A stretch of DNA of 13,812 nt, taken from NCBI GenBank assembly GCA_025938055.1, contig JAICQC010000075.1:1-13812 (forward strand). The letters are read 5' to 3'. Below the pieces are notes generated by a model. The model was given only the letters and a program-made list of their open reading frames with translations, did no database searches and was not told the origin of the DNA. Below are positions 13,330 through 13,812 of this stretch, piece by piece (within the stretch, counting starts at the first letter, position 1; the number at the start of each line of letters is the position of its first letter). Both the position numbers and the translations under genes were made by a program. Source of the DNA: Anaerolineales bacterium. Lineage in GTDB: Bacteria; Chloroflexota; Anaerolineae; Anaerolineales; Villigracilaceae.

Positions 13330-13364
13330 CTCGTCGAAAAACCGCGCCGAAACGGAGGTCTTTA

Positions 13365-13406
13365 ATGAGTCGGGGAACCGAGGAATTAAATCTTGAAGAA
13401 GTTTAG
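13365..13406 (+). CDS. Possible 13-residue leader peptide
   Basis: ATG 13365 follows a strong GGAGGT (13354-13359) and encodes M-S-R-G-T-E-E-L-N-L-E-E-V before TAG. Its ribosome site is better than that of the lipoprotein gene, whose TTG start at 13393 lies inside this frame. It could couple or limit translation of the downstream gene, or it could be the true start of that gene with an indel between. Too short to identify. Confidence 0.3.
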   Translation: MSRGTEELNLEEV

Positions 13407-13812
13407 CATTCTCATCTACTGCTTGATATTAGTATTGCAGGCAGGATGTTACGCAAGCGGGCCTGATATATCGACATCCTCAGTAACAGCTGTTCCAACC
13501 CAACAGATCGAGCCAACCTCATCTGTAACAAGTGTCCCAACCCAGCAAATTAAACCAACACCTTCTTCTGCGTTGCCAACGGAAAGTGATGGGCCCAGCT
13601 ATTCTCCAGAAACTCGGATGAATTCCCAGTGCCTGGATGTTGGGTCTACACCAATTCATGATATAGGCTCCAGCGGAGTTCTAGTTTTGGAGAATCGAAC
13701 TTTTCTTGACGAAGGTCACTATATACCGGGCACCTTCCACTTGGATATGCAATCAGGCCAAATGACCGAAATTACCTTGACAAGTGAAAACCAGGTTGGG
13801 CATGTCATTTCC
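13393..13812 (+). CDS. Putative lipoprotein of unknown function, 3' end beyond the window
   Basis: An open frame of 140 codons begins at TTG 13393 and runs off the window. It starts K-K-F-S-I-L-I-Y-C-L-I-L-V-L-Q-A-G-C, a short basic stretch, a hydrophobic core and Cys19, as in lipoprotein signal peptides, although Gln at position -3 to the Cys is unusual. A linker with an imperfect repeat of S-V-T-x-V-P-T-Q-Q-I-x-P-T follows (about 30-58), then a domain I do not recognise. The frame is closed by TAA at 13387, so TTG is the only start; GAGGA at 13380-13384 is eight bases upstream. Codon use is clearly more AT-rich (many TCT, ACA, CCA, TTA, ATA) than in the sugar genes, so it is probably unrelated to them and may have a different origin. 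Confidence 0.72.
   Translation, partial: MKKFSILIYCLILVLQAGCYASGPDISTSSVTAVPTQQIEPTSSVTSVPTQQIKPTPSSALPTESDGPSYSPETRMNSQCLDVGSTPIHDIGSSGVLVLENRTFLDEGHYIPGTFHLDMQSGQMTEITLTSENQVGHVIS

Overview
The window most resembles a member of the Chloroflexota, probably Anaerolineae. This rests on style, not on a marker gene: the lipoproteins start with an L-A-A-C or L-T-A-C lipobox followed by low-complexity linkers rich in T, E, A and P (PATEAP..., PTAAPTPTP...), which is typical of that phylum, and all recognised genes share a moderately GC-rich codon use. It reads as an ordinary chromosomal maltodextrin/starch-utilisation locus with several non-standard details. I see no CRISPR array, phage, transposase, tRNA or rRNA.

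Layout. At the left edge is a DMT/EamA-family permease (78-992), perhaps divergent from a gene cut by the window start. A 180-base gap follows, holding stacked inverted repeats and a strong sigma70-type promoter. Next is a single-gene unit for a MalK-type ATPase (1173-2273), closed by a textbook terminator (2294-2326). Then comes a ROK-family repressor (2429-3724, TTG start) with its own promoter. A second strong promoter drives malE (3829-5409), malF (5532-7136) and malG (7129-8043). A 16-bp hairpin separates malE from malF, malF and malG overlap by 8 bases, and a terminator lies at 8079-8114. Three GH13 enzymes follow: a lipoprotein alpha-amylase (8145-9788), an unusual cytoplasmic GH13 with an N-terminal extension (9860-11629), and a cytoplasmic cyclomaltodextrinase/neopullulanase-like GH13 (11792-13282) ending at a hairpin terminator. 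The gaps between the three carry REP-like palindromes. The right edge holds the first 140 codons of a separate, more AT-rich putative lipoprotein gene (13393-13812), preceded by a 13-codon open frame with a better ribosome site.

How it works together (inference). The surface-anchored amylase cuts starch or glycogen into maltodextrins. The lipid-anchored MalE, which carries an extra C-terminal X25-like module absent from classical MalE, captures them. MalFG, powered by the separately transcribed MalK (possibly shared with other sugar importers), brings them in. The two cytoplasmic GH13 enzymes split linear, branched or cyclic maltodextrins to maltose and glucose. The ROK protein is the likely sugar-responsive regulator. 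The pathway is known; the less usual parts are the MalE C-terminal module, the palindromic elements between the amylase genes, the poorly classifiable middle GH13, and the leader-like small frame at the right edge.
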